The notes under the pieces were generated by a model. The model worked only from the letters and a program-made list of their open reading frames with translations, searched no databases and was not told where the DNA came from. DNA of 64,000 bases from Phycisphaerales bacterium. Lineage in GTDB: Bacteria; Planctomycetota; Phycisphaerae; SM23-33. Numbering within the stretch: the first letter of the stretch is position 1; every line of letters starts with the position of its first letter. The stretch lies in assembly GCA_018644725.1 (NCBI GenBank), contig JABGPZ010000048.1, positions 1 through 64,000 of the forward strand, written 5' to 3'. Position numbers and translations under genes: made by a program. Shown here in pieces: positions 1 through 7,825 of this stretch.

Positions 1-44
1 AAGAGACTCCCGCGCCAAACAATCCCGAATTTACAGAAACAAAT

Positions 45-185
45 TTACACTACCCACCCCCAAATCTCATGAAATGTCACATCAAATCGGTCTACATCAA
101 TTGTCCTGCTCACATCGTCAAAATAATCTTTCCACACTTCTGAGGCCGCATAGCTCCCAAACCCAAAACCATTATTCATCGTCAT
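45..185 (-). other. Short ORF, possible broken gene end
   Basis: A 46-codon reading frame on the minus strand (ATG 185, stop TAA 47-45) reads like protein: it begins MTMNNGFGFGSYAASEVW and ends in an aromatic-rich tail. The NNGFGFG motif weakly recalls the C-terminal end of beta-ketoacyl-ACP synthases (SNSFGFGG), so this may be the remnant of a larger gene. No Shine-Dalgarno is visible before the ATG and the upstream frame is closed. It lies just downstream of the 4Fe-4S protein gene. The rest of 1-267 shows nothing I can name. Confidence 0.2.
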
Positions 186-267
186 ACTCAATGGAAGTGT
201 TTGGGGAGAGGGCTGTACTTTTTCTCTACTTTAGCTTGCCCTCCGTAGAATCATTCTGACATGGTTT

Positions 268-1437
268 TCATGGGAGGGCATATCGGATTGCATCCGTCGG
301 ACAGGCGTTTAAACATCTACCACAACTGAAGCAATCGGCTGGTAGTTTGTTTTTCTGCACGCGCCCTCTGGCCGCTTCGGACGGACAGGCGCGATCACAG
401 GCTCCACAATCTGTGCAGAGATTGCGGTTGATTCTCACACCGAATAGACTGAACCGCTCGAGGATCCAACTCAAGAGGCCAAAGGGGCAGATAAAATGAC
501 AGAACGGTCGATAGACGCCAAGCGAGACGAGGAGGAAAATGCCGATAGCAATCCCCGTAAACAAAGTCTCTACTTCAAGGTTGAAAAGGTTGAACGGGTT
601 CACAAAATGGTAGAGTACAAATCCCTCTTTGTTGCCCACGATGCCGAAAAGAATCAATAGCGTTAGAACAAATAGAACGCTACGGATGGTGTTGGAAACG
701 ACGAAGGGAACTTTTCGCTTTTTCAGAGCTCGCAACATGGGCAAGCGGTAGAGAAGTTCCTGCAGTGCGCCGAATGGGCATGCCCAACCGCAAATTAGCT
801 TCGTGCCAATGAGGCTTAGGATCGCGAAGAAAATGAAGCCAAGCACTTTTTCGAGGACGGATGGATAAAGCCCGGCCATGCTTTTGAAAACCTTGACGGT
901 GCCTTCCATCGGGTTGGGCGATTTACCCAGCGCAAACCCGCAGACTGCAATCGACAAAATCAGCACGGCAATATAAAGCCAACTAGGATACCACAATTCC
1001 CGGTCCTTGACCGTGGAATTGTCAGGTCGTCCGAGACGAATCAGATAGACCAGCCCAAAGAGTGCGAGGGCTGTGAAAATGTAATATTTGAAGGTGGTGG
1101 ATCGATGGCTGGCGATGTGATGTGTGGCGTGATCCAATTGCTTTTGGGTGATACCGAATGCTTTGAGGGGTTTGTTCTTTGAGGTTGCCAGAGGAAGGTC
1201 CAGTTCGCGGGCGAGACTCTTACCAGTCACATCGAGGGCGGGCGCGATCTGTTTGATCGACATATTGATGGAGAATGGAGGCGTCGAGGCTGGGGCGGAG
1301 TCCTCTTGGATTGCCCACCCGCCCACGATAATTGCGATGGCGACAAGGAGTGTCAAAAGAAGATAGATGCGCTGTTGGCGAGATTGATACTTGAGCATAA
1401 GATTGCTTTTTTTGGAATTATCCCTTTTTGGGGCCAC
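268..1437 (-). CDS. NapH/NosR-like membrane 4Fe-4S protein
   Basis: Polytopic membrane ferredoxin of 389 aa. After a basic N-terminus there are about five to six hydrophobic segments and two CxxxCP motifs (CGWACPFG and CHFICPFG), which mark the NapH/NosR/RdxA-type membrane electron-transfer family. The C-terminal 60 residues carry two ferredoxin clusters (CTDCGACDRACP and CFSCGRCLNACP). It probably passes electrons between the quinone pool and a periplasmic or cytoplasmic redox partner. The annotated start is a GTG overlapping the end of the upstream transporter gene by 20 nt; an ATG at 1398 is an alternative but lacks a close ribosome site. It is the last gene of a nine-gene leftward train, so a role in sulfur reduction linked to the YedE transporters is likely but inferred. 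Confidence 0.85.
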   Translation of the reverse strand: MAPKRDNSKKSNLMLKYQSRQQRIYLLLTLLVAIAIIVGGWAIQEDSAPASTPPFSINMSIKQIAPALDVTGKSLARELDLPLATSKNKPLKAFGITQKQLDHATHHIASHRSTTFKYYIFTALALFGLVYLIRLGRPDNSTVKDRELWYPSWLYIAVLILSIAVCGFALGKSPNPMEGTVKVFKSMAGLYPSVLEKVLGFIFFAILSLIGTKLICGWACPFGALQELLYRLPMLRALKKRKVPFVVSNTIRSVLFVLTLLILFGIVGNKEGFVLYHFVNPFNLFNLEVETLFTGIAIGIFLLVSLGVYRPFCHFICPFGLLSWILERFSLFGVRINRNLCTDCGACDRACPSEAARGRVQKNKLPADCFSCGRCLNACPTDAIRYALP

Positions 1438-1948
1438 GTTCCAGCAGGAAAAAGATGGCTAGATAGAGCAAGGTGAACATGCCAATGATCAGCCAGTGAT
1501 GGATGCCGAGAATCTCGGGAATGCTTTTCTTGCCGTAGGTTCCCCATGTCAAAACGGAGTCTTTCAGGGATGGATACAACTCGGCATAGAGTCCCGCGCC
1601 GACCAGCATTCCCAGAATTCCCCATCCGGCATGCCAACGGCCTTCGCCTAACGCGCCTCCTGCCGTGCCGGGGCAATAGCCCAAGATCGCCCAGCCAAGT
1701 CCAAACAGGCCGCCACCGATGAGTTGAGCCCCGATGGAGATGGATTTCAATTTCAGATCAATCCACCCCATGTCCCGACAGACATAGATTCCCACCGATC
1801 CAACGAGAATGGCTGAGAACATGAATTTCAAAATCGTAGCATCTCGCAAGAGCAGAAATCCGACTTGTTTCTCGAAACGAAGAACGCCGCCCTTTTGCAG
1901 GAGAAATCCAAAGAAAATTCCGGTGATGAGTCCTAAGAGGAGTTCCAT
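1418..1948 (-). CDS. YeeE/YedE half-size sulfur transporter, second copy
   Basis: Hydrophobic protein of 176 aa with about four to five membrane segments, matching one half of the YeeE/YedE (DUF395, sulfur transport) fold. The conserved pore cysteine lies in the motif LGYCPGTAGGALGEG, where family members handle thiosulfate or sulfide-like species. The true start is the ATG at 1948: it overlaps the stop of the upstream gene (TAATG), while the longer frame upstream is a shadow. Full-length YeeE has two such halves; here they are separate adjacent genes, as in PmpA/PmpB-type pairs. Partner of the 1948-2484 product. Confidence 0.88.
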   Translation of the reverse strand: MELLLGLITGIFFGFLLQKGGVLRFEKQVGFLLLRDATILKFMFSAILVGSVGIYVCRDMGWIDLKLKSISIGAQLIGGGLFGLGWAILGYCPGTAGGALGEGRWHAGWGILGMLVGAGLYAELYPSLKDSVLTWGTYGKKSIPEILGIHHWLIIGMFTLLYLAIFFLLERGPKKG

Positions 1949-2484
1949 TAGTTTCCTCCCTTCCGATAGATGCAATTGGCCGCAAGGATTCCGCCAGCCA
2001 TGAATCCGACCATCGCCAGAAGCCCACTTCCCGCCAGCTGCATCATGCCGCTCAGCCCATGTCCACTGGGACACCCTCCAGCCAGGCGTGCGCCTAGAAT
2101 CGCAAGAATTCCACCAAGAAAAGCACCAAGAGCTCGAACGTGCCATTTTGGCCCGAAGCGAGCTTTCCAAAGAGTAGGTACGGTTTCGGACTTGAATTCC
2201 TGGCTGGCAATCGCTGCAAGAAAAGCCCCAATAACAATCCCGACAACGAGCATCATCTGCCAGTCAACCTTGATCTTCTTCGACTGGAAATACTCATTGG
2301 ACGAGACGTGATCGGAGGCGACTTGCGATTCGGCGAGCCCAGCCAGCCGGACCATCGTGGTTGATGTGCCGAGATACTTTGGCTTGGCCAGTAACTGCGT
2401 CGAAATGACGACGGAGGTGATGGCCAGCAATCCGACCAAGCCGCCAGCAATGTAGGGACTCCAAGGTTTCCGAAACCAATTCAT
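1948..2484 (-). CDS. YeeE/YedE half-size sulfur transporter, first copy
   Basis: Membrane protein of 178 aa with four hydrophobic segments. The conserved cysteine motif GARLAGGCPSGHGLSG is typical of YeeE/YedE sulfur transporters. It begins with an N-terminal membrane helix and a periplasmic-looking stretch. The ATG has a good ribosome site (AAGGAG) upstream. A TATAAT on the minus strand near 2536-2541 could be its own promoter, but no convincing -35 is present. Translationally coupled to the second half-transporter by TAATG, which argues for a heterodimeric carrier. Substrate (thiosulfate, sulfite or polysulfide) cannot be told from sequence. Confidence 0.88.
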   Translation of the reverse strand: MNWFRKPWSPYIAGGLVGLLAITSVVISTQLLAKPKYLGTSTTMVRLAGLAESQVASDHVSSNEYFQSKKIKVDWQMMLVVGIVIGAFLAAIASQEFKSETVPTLWKARFGPKWHVRALGAFLGGILAILGARLAGGCPSGHGLSGMMQLAGSGLLAMVGFMAGGILAANCIYRKGGN

Positions 2485-2561
2485 GGTGATCTCCTTCTTG
2501 CTTTGTTGTTGTCGTGTGCTACAACTACTCGCTCGATTATAGGCGACACCTGGCCTTGGGG

Positions 2562-2918
2562 CTATTCAGGAGCGTTTGTCACTTTTCCGGTTTTGGGACA
2601 GACGATGCGGGCTTTGCCGGATTTTTTACATTTCCACGGGGCAAACGTGCCGTCGGCCAGCTTTGTTTTCGCCACACCAGTCTCGGGGCACACGTAGATT
2701 TCCTTGCCTTTGGCGCATTTGTAGATTGCACACTTACAATTGGTGCAAACGCCCGTTTTGGTCATCCCATTGGAGAGAGTCTGGGGCATGGCTTTGGCGG
2801 CCTCGATGACACAATTTGTTTTGGGCGCGGTTTGGTCAGTGGCGGGGTCTTCACACCCAGCAACCATAAATCCGCAGGCCAGTACCAGGGATACTGATAG
2901 CATCGTTTTCAGCGTCAT
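2562..2918 (-). CDS. Cys-rich lipoprotein
   Basis: A 118-aa protein with a lipoprotein signal ending in the lipobox VAGC at residues 19-22, followed by a short linker and an approximately 75-residue Cys/Lys-rich domain. That domain has repeated C-x2-C-K-C and C-K-C/VCP pairs that look like rubredoxin- or zinc-ribbon-like metal knuckles. I do not recognise a named family. The ATG at 2918 has an AAAGGAAT ribosome site; the longer frame upstream is not needed. It lies between MinD-type ATPases and the sulfur transporters, so a periplasmic or membrane-surface metal/sulfur carrier role is plausible, but inferred. Confidence 0.75.
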   Translation of the reverse strand: MTLKTMLSVSLVLACGFMVAGCEDPATDQTAPKTNCVIEAAKAMPQTLSNGMTKTGVCTNCKCAIYKCAKGKEIYVCPETGVAKTKLADGTFAPWKCKKSGKARIVCPKTGKVTNAPE

Positions 2919-2982
2919 AATTCCATTCCTTTCACAAGGGTGTTTTTCGTAGCTTACGCAGCAACTCAAAACAGCCTCTCGA

Positions 2983-3891
2983 TTAATTGTCTTTGATGGG
3001 GCTCGCAATTGTGGCCTGGATTTTTTCCCAGACTTCACGAATTTCCCCGGCGCAGCTGGCCTCTTGATATTCGATGACTGTCTGTTGAGCAATTTGAGCA
3101 TCAGTGATCGCACGGTCATAACGAACGCGTGGGGCGACCTCAATTCCATGGTTTTGCGCGAACAATTCGATTCGATCGGTAATCACCGCGTTGAGATCCC
3201 ATTTATTGACACACACCATAGCGGGGATTTTGAAGTGCTTCGCTAATTCCGCCACTCGTTTGAAATCGTGCATTCCGCTCTGGGTTGGTTCGGTAACGAT
3301 CAGCACCAAATTCGCGCCGGTGATTGACGCGATTACTGGGCAACCAATCCCCGGCGAACCGTCGATGAGGATTGTTTCGACACGTCCAGCTTCGGCTAGA
3401 GCTCTTGCTTCGGTTCGAAGGATGTGCACAAGTTTTCCTGAATTTCCTTCGGCGATTCCCAGTTTGGCATGGACCAATGGGCCGAATCGGGTCTGTGAAA
3501 CAAACCATTTGCCATTGATCGCGGGGGCAAATTTGACAGCGCCACCGATGCAGAACCAGTTGCAGACACCGCAGCCTTCGCAAGCGGTTGGGTCGATTCG
3601 GGCGGTTTTCTCAACAGCGTCATTGGCGGGACCGTCCATTGTAATGGCATCAAATTGGCAATACTCTTTGCACACGCCGCAGGCGGTGCAGGCGGCAGGG
3701 TCGACCGCTGCGCGATTCCCGCCGGAAAAGTCGGTCTGTTTGGTGGGCACGGGGTCAAGGATCAAGTGCAGGTCAGCCGCGTCGACATCGCAGTCTGCGA
3801 CGATACAGTCTTCTGATAATGCCGCAAAGGAAGCAACCAGGGACGTCTTGCCCGTCCCTCCCTTGCCACTAATGACTACAATTTCATTCAT
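2983..3891 (-). CDS. MinD-family ATPase with inserted 2x4Fe-4S domain (copy B)
   Basis: Deviant Walker A ATPase of 302 aa (GKGGTGKT at residues 9-16) with two ferredoxin clusters inserted after strand 2: Cys 68/71/74/78 and 104/107/110/114. The architecture is that of the paired MinD/ParA-ferredoxin ATPases encoded with NifX-like and orange-protein genes in strict anaerobes. In the ORP complex of Desulfovibrio, two such ATPases interact with the ORP protein; the reaction catalysed is not settled. The start overlaps the stop of copy A (ATGA), indicating tight co-translation. Confidence 0.93.
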   Translation of the reverse strand: MNEIVVISGKGGTGKTSLVASFAALSEDCIVADCDVDAADLHLILDPVPTKQTDFSGGNRAAVDPAACTACGVCKEYCQFDAITMDGPANDAVEKTARIDPTACEGCGVCNWFCIGGAVKFAPAINGKWFVSQTRFGPLVHAKLGIAEGNSGKLVHILRTEARALAEAGRVETILIDGSPGIGCPVIASITGANLVLIVTEPTQSGMHDFKRVAELAKHFKIPAMVCVNKWDLNAVITDRIELFAQNHGIEVAPRVRYDRAITDAQIAQQTVIEYQEASCAGEIREVWEKIQATIASPIKDN

Positions 3892-4736
3892 CGTGTTGTC
3901 TCCTGGCGGATTCGCTCCAGTAGCCGTTCAATCCCGAAACGATAGCTCTCCGAAACGGCTGATAGAAGCTCGCCGCGTGAATAGGCTTCAGCGACGGGGC
4001 GCAAGTCGGGAATTTGAGAAAGGATTGGAATGCCTTGGTCGCGGCAATAGTCACGGGTTTTTGAATCCCCCATATTCGCTCGATTGATGACCACGCCAAA
4101 CGGGAGTTGGAGTTTTCGCATTGCTTTTACGGCCAGCTTCAGATCGTTCAATCCAAATGGTGTGGGCTCAGTAACAAGAACGACATAGTCAGTGTTTCGA
4201 ACCGATTCAATGACTGGACACGACGTCCCTGGCGGGCAATCTACGATGGTTATATCGCTTTTGTCAGAGGCCGCCTTGACGGCGTGGATGACAGGCGGGC
4301 TCATCATTGTGCCGATCTTGAGTCGCCCCTGGCAAAATTCGATGCTTCCAGCTTTTCCCTGCTGAAGTCGACCTATTTCTTCACGCCCTTGTGTGATTGC
4401 GCCGAATGGGCACACCTCCCAACAGCCACCACAGCTGTGGCACAGGTCGGGAAACGTCAAGACCGTTTTGTTCATCACTACAATCGCGCTGAATTGGCAG
4501 ATCGCTTCACATTGGCCGCAAGCAATACATTTGGTTTCGTCGACCTTGGGGACCTTAACGAAAATTGGCTCGTCGTTTTCCACGGTTGGCTTGAGAAAAA
4601 TGTCCCCATTGGGAGCTTCGACATCACAGTCGAGATAGGAAACCGTCTGGCCTTGCTGAGATGCAACAAAGGCGAGATTGGTCGCGATGGTGGTTTTTCC
4701 TGTTCCACCTTTTCCACTGGCGATGGCGATGTTCAT
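3888..4736 (-). CDS. MinD-family ATPase with inserted 2x4Fe-4S domain (copy A)
   Basis: Paralogue of the neighbouring ATPase, 282 aa. It has GKGGTGKTT at residues 8-16 and two 4Fe-4S motifs (Cys 70/73/76/80 and 99/102/105/109), then the MinD switch regions including DCPPGTSCPV. ATGA overlaps link it to both neighbours (DUF5320 gene upstream, copy B downstream). The two copies presumably form a heterodimer that couples ATP hydrolysis to electron transfer or Fe-S/metal cluster handling, as proposed for the Desulfovibrio ORP complex. Confidence 0.93.
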   Translation of the reverse strand: MNIAIASGKGGTGKTTIATNLAFVASQQGQTVSYLDCDVEAPNGDIFLKPTVENDEPIFVKVPKVDETKCIACGQCEAICQFSAIVVMNKTVLTFPDLCHSCGGCWEVCPFGAITQGREEIGRLQQGKAGSIEFCQGRLKIGTMMSPPVIHAVKAASDKSDITIVDCPPGTSCPVIESVRNTDYVVLVTEPTPFGLNDLKLAVKAMRKLQLPFGVVINRANMGDSKTRDYCRDQGIPILSQIPDLRPVAEAYSRGELLSAVSESYRFGIERLLERIRQETTR

Positions 4737-4984
4737 GAGGCGGATTGTTTCTTCTGGAGTTCATCCTCAAGGTGATGGATTTGCTCCTGAAGCGCCGTGA
4801 TTGTGTCACGCCGTCTTTGGCGAAACTGTAATCCGTTTCCCCCTCGGCCGAGGCCTCGGCCTCGAACTCGGCGAGCTCTTTGGAATCCCATGCATCCTGG
4901 GATTTCAACATCGGCGCAGAGTCCCGCGCCACGACCTGTCATGGGGCCCAGTCCGGCAGGGCCTGTTTGATCTCGATTAGGCAT
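4733..4984 (-). CDS. DUF5320-family small protein
   Basis: An 83-aa protein. The N-terminal signature GPxGLGPMTGRGAGLC, the Gly/Arg-rich middle and the C-terminal coiled coil (LQEQIHHLEDELQKK) match DUF5320 proteins, which are nearly always encoded beside NifX-like and MinD-ferredoxin ATPase genes in anaerobes. Two cysteines (LCAD and PGCMG) could ligand a metal. Function unknown; possibly a scaffold or adaptor of the complex. Its stop overlaps the next gene by ATGA. Confidence 0.85.
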   Translation of the reverse strand: MPNRDQTGPAGLGPMTGRGAGLCADVEIPGCMGFQRARRVRGRGLGRGGNGLQFRQRRRDTITALQEQIHHLEDELQKKQSAS

Positions 4985-4996
4985 GATGTGCCTCCT

Positions 4997-5686
4997 TTAG
5001 TTTTCTGTGGGTGTTGTTGGGTCATCTTTAAGGACCATGAACCAGTCCAAAACTTGCGTCCCTTCGGCAGGTTGCTCCACGCGTTCCTTCGCCGTTCCGC
5101 ACGACCCAGCCGGCGGAACGATGACTTTGTCCCCGGGTGTCCAGTTTGCAGGAGTTGCAATATTCTCTTTATCAGAAAGTTGCATGGCGACCAAAAGGCG
5201 CTTAATTTCCTGCATATTCCGCCCATTACTGAGCGGATAATACAGAATGGCGCGAACAATGGCATTGGGATCCATGATAAATACGGCGCGAACGGCTTGG
5301 GTTGTGCTTGCCGCTGGCTGAAGCATTCCAAATGCGCGAGAGACATCCATCGTCAGGTCGCTGATCACGGGAAAAGTGACTTCCACGTCTTTCATGTCTT
5401 TGTATTCTATTTTCTCTTTGATTGTTCGCAACCAGGCGATGTGGCTGTAGGTGCTGTCAATCGAAAGTCCTAACAGTTTGCAGTTAAGGGATTCGAATTC
5501 TGGCTGCATGGATGCAAAGGTCATAAATTCCGTCGTGCAAACCGGTGTAAAGTCGGCGGGATGAGAAAAGAAAATCACCCAGTGACCCTCATAATCACCT
5601 GGGAATTCAATCGGTCCTTGAGTGGTTTCTGCTGAAAAACCAGGAGCGGGTTCTCCGATCAGTGGCATTCGTGTTTCCGTTGTCAT
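4997..5686 (-). CDS. Peroxiredoxin (Prx6/archaeal-type AhpC)
   Basis: Thioredoxin-fold peroxidase of 229 aa. The peroxidatic cysteine is C50 in DFTPVCTTE, with the Prx6-type C-terminal arm (SNGRNMQEI, PANWTPG) and a second cysteine at C196 (GSCG), typical of archaeal-like 2-Cys members of this clade. It reduces peroxides in the cytoplasm. The ATG at 5686 has an AGGAG ribosome site; the longer frame upstream is not needed. Lying inside the ORP-like train, it probably protects oxygen-sensitive metal-sulfur proteins. Confidence 0.92.
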   Translation of the reverse strand: MTTETRMPLIGEPAPGFSAETTQGPIEFPGDYEGHWVIFFSHPADFTPVCTTEFMTFASMQPEFESLNCKLLGLSIDSTYSHIAWLRTIKEKIEYKDMKDVEVTFPVISDLTMDVSRAFGMLQPAASTTQAVRAVFIMDPNAIVRAILYYPLSNGRNMQEIKRLLVAMQLSDKENIATPANWTPGDKVIVPPAGSCGTAKERVEQPAEGTQVLDWFMVLKDDPTTPTEN

Positions 5687-5739
5687 AGGAGTCTCCTTTG
5701 GGGGCTCTATAGAGAGAGGAATGTGAAAGGCTTGGTTTT

Positions 5740-6138
5740 CTATTTTTGGTATCGAGGAGGATGGCAACACCCTCGTTGTCTTTGGCGCGTTTGAGTTTGC
5801 CTGCCACAGCAGCCTGGCATTCCGAATTGTTGTTCGTTGAGATCCCCTTTGATAAATCCAGCAAGAACATGCTCCACATCGCCGCACACGCGGGGGATTA
5901 CATCAATCCCTTTGGCAAGGAGCTCCAGCTCCACGGGCTTTGAAATTGCGCAACAAACCAACACGTCCACTCCACGGTCGCGCAGGAATTGGACTCGATA
6001 CTCAGGATCCGGGCTATCGAGAGCGACCAATTGCCTCGATTGCTCTTGCCTGTGGGTGATCTCGACAAGCAATACGTTAGTGAATACATCGAAGACGGGG
6101 CTGATGCGGCCTTGCCAAGTTGGAATTGCGATCTTCAT
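5740..6138 (-). CDS. NifX/dinitrogenase-cofactor-like protein
   Basis: A 132-aa protein starting MKIAIPTWQGRISPVFD, the classic NifB/NifX/MTH1175 (Di-Nase) fold, an RNase H-like domain that carries metal-sulfur clusters. The C-terminal tail is Cys-rich (PGCCG and GCC), unlike the orange protein encoded on the right side. ATG at 6138 chosen from homology; the upstream frame is not protein-like. It would be the first gene of the leftward train, divergent from the sigma-54 activator. A -24/-12-like element lies immediately upstream. Confidence 0.88.
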   Translation of the reverse strand: MKIAIPTWQGRISPVFDVFTNVLLVEITHRQEQSRQLVALDSPDPEYRVQFLRDRGVDVLVCCAISKPVELELLAKGIDVIPRVCGDVEHVLAGFIKGDLNEQQFGMPGCCGRQTQTRQRQRGCCHPPRYQK

Positions 6139-6150
6139 TACAATGATATT

Positions 6151-6166
6151 TTCAATTCGCGTGCCA
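6151..6166 (-). promoter_or_regulatory. Sigma-54-like -24/-12 element, leftward
   Basis: On the minus strand the sequence TGGCACGCGAATTGAA matches the sigma-54 consensus TGGCACG-N4-TTGCW except that the -12 GC reads GA. Predicted transcription would begin about 2 nt before the ATG at 6138, giving an almost leaderless mRNA, which lowers confidence. Confidence 0.45.
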
Positions 6167-6223
6167 AAAAATAAGAAACAATTTAACTGTAGTAATACAA
6201 GTATATTGTGATTGATTATAGAT

Positions 6224-6233
6224 GTTGGCCAAC
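6224..6233. promoter_or_regulatory. 10-bp palindrome between divergent operons
   Basis: Perfect palindrome GTTGGCCAAC in the AT-rich intergenic region between the NifX-like gene and the sigma-54 activator. It could be an operator or enhancer site, but a 10-bp palindrome can also occur by chance. Confidence 0.3.
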
Positions 6234-6307
6234 TAAATAATCGTGCAAATTGATATGTTATGGAGTAGTATTGTATTGCAACCTGCACGATTTGAGGAGC
6301 CCGTAAA

Positions 6308-7660
6308 ATGAATGAACCAAGACGCGAAACCATCATCTTAGATTCGATTAACGAGGGCGTATTCACTGTCGACCTCGACTGGCGCATCACGTCGTTCAAT
6401 CAGGCGGCCGAGCGGATCACGGGCGTCTCGGCCGAGGAGGCCATTGGCAGCGCCTGCTGCGAAGTCTTCCGCGCGAGCATCTGTGAGACGGATTGCGTGT
6501 TGTGGCGGACCATGGAGACATCCCAGCCGATTGTCAACGCCACCGCGCACATCATCAATCAATATGGCGAGCGGATTCCGATTCGCATTTCCACCGCACT
6601 GCTCCGGGATGAAGCGGGCGAGATCGTTGGCGGGGTCGAAACATTTCAAGACTTGACGCAGATCGAGGAGCTTCAAAAAGAGCTTCACGCCCGGTACACC
6701 TTTGAGGATATCGTCGGCCAAAGCCCCGCGATGATGCAACTCTTTGACATCTTGCCGCTCGTCGCTGATAGTAGCAGTACGGCATTGATTGAAGGGCCCA
6801 GCGGCACGGGCAAAGAGATTTTTGCGCGGGCAATTCATAATCTATCGCCACGCAAGAAAAAGCCATTCATCGCAGTCAACTGCGCCGCGCTCCCCGACAC
6901 GCTACTCGAGAGCGAATTGTTTGGACACAAGGCCGGGGCGTTTACCGATGCTAAGCGCGACAAGCCGGGACGGTTTGCGCTCGCGGATGGCGGCACGATT
7001 TTCCTCGATGAAATTGGTGACATTTCTCCGGCGATGCAGGTGCGCCTGTTGCGAGTGTTACAGGAGCGTGTTGTCGAACCCCTCGGCGGCGTCAAGCCCG
7101 TCCCGGTCGATGTGCGCGTGATTGCCGCGACCAACAAGAACCTTGCCGAGCTTGTACGTGAAGGGACGTTCCGTGACGATCTCTATTATCGCATACGCGT
7201 AGTGCATCTCGATTTGCCCAGCCTTGCACAAAGACGCGAAGACATTCCACTCTTGACCGAGCATTTGATTGCGAAGTTCAATCGTCTTCAGGGCAAGGCC
7301 ATTGTTGGAGTGAGTGATGAGGTGCTTGCACAGCTGATGGACCACGACTATCCTGGGAACGTCCGCGAGCTGGAGAACATTATCGAGCAGGCATTTGTCC
7401 TTTGTCGTGGCGGGGTGATCGAACTCAATCACCTACCACCCGAGCTGCGTCCCACTGGTGCCCAAGGGGACGATGCTTCGCGGCCGATGAGCCTTGAGGC
7501 ACTTGAAAAACACTTCATCGCGGAAGCACTGAAACGTCGCAACGGCAGCCGTAGCCGCGCTGCTAAAGATCTCGGAATCAATCCCAGCACACTCTATCGC
7601 AAGATTAAATCACTTGAGATTGACGTGCCCGAAACCGATGGACGACAGCGGCGAACATAG
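6308..7660 (+). CDS. Sigma-54-dependent activator, PAS-AAA+-Fis
   Basis: Bacterial enhancer-binding protein of 450 aa. An N-terminal PAS domain (about residues 8-118) contains a cysteine cluster (C50, C51, C59, C63). The AAA+ domain has Walker A GPSGTGKE (163-170), the sigma-54 contact loop GAFTDA (210-215) and Walker B FLDEIGD. A Fis-type helix-turn-helix ends the protein. The cysteines suggest redox or Fe-S/haem sensing. Position and architecture match the regulator between the two divergent orp operons of Desulfovibrio. A sigma-54 promoter 125 bp after its stop is the obvious target. Confidence 0.95.
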   Translation: MNEPRRETIILDSINEGVFTVDLDWRITSFNQAAERITGVSAEEAIGSACCEVFRASICETDCVLWRTMETSQPIVNATAHIINQYGERIPIRISTALLRDEAGEIVGGVETFQDLTQIEELQKELHARYTFEDIVGQSPAMMQLFDILPLVADSSSTALIEGPSGTGKEIFARAIHNLSPRKKKPFIAVNCAALPDTLLESELFGHKAGAFTDAKRDKPGRFALADGGTIFLDEIGDISPAMQVRLLRVLQERVVEPLGGVKPVPVDVRVIAATNKNLAELVREGTFRDDLYYRIRVVHLDLPSLAQRREDIPLLTEHLIAKFNRLQGKAIVGVSDEVLAQLMDHDYPGNVRELENIIEQAFVLCRGGVIELNHLPPELRPTGAQGDDASRPMSLEALEKHFIAEALKRRNGSRSRAAKDLGINPSTLYRKIKSLEIDVPETDGRQRRT

Positions 7661-7698
7661 GATTGCATTTTGCATGAATCGCATAGAGACCGGCGAGT

Positions 7699-7713
7699 CA
7701 TTACGAGGTAATG
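7699..7713. promoter_or_regulatory. Inverted repeat, candidate activator-binding site
   Basis: CATTAC-GAG-GTAATG, perfect 6-bp arms with a 3-bp spacer, about 100 bp upstream of the predicted start of the orange-protein operon. The distance is right for an upstream activating sequence of the adjacent sigma-54 activator. Confidence 0.45.
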
Positions 7714-7784
7714 TGAAAATTCTATCCACAGTAACCTTATGTAAAACCTATAGTTGAAAGAAGTTTTTGTTTCAGAGTTATTCT

Positions 7785-7801
7785 TTGGCATGTTCTTTGC
7801 A
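7785..7801 (+). promoter_or_regulatory. Sigma-54 (-24/-12) promoter
   Basis: TTGGCATGTTCTTTGCA: GG at 7787-7788 and GC at 7799-7800 with the exact 10-bp spacing, matching TGGCAYR-N4-TTGCW closely. Transcription would begin near 7812, leaving a short leader containing AAAGGAA before the ATG at 7826. Controlled most likely by the activator encoded just upstream. Confidence 0.85.
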
Positions 7802-7825
7802 CACTGCTCTATGAAAGGAATTCTT

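Noticed and set aside
74-259. A 61-codon plus-strand frame at the left edge
   Set aside because: No ribosome site and low-complexity content; the minus strand reads more like protein.
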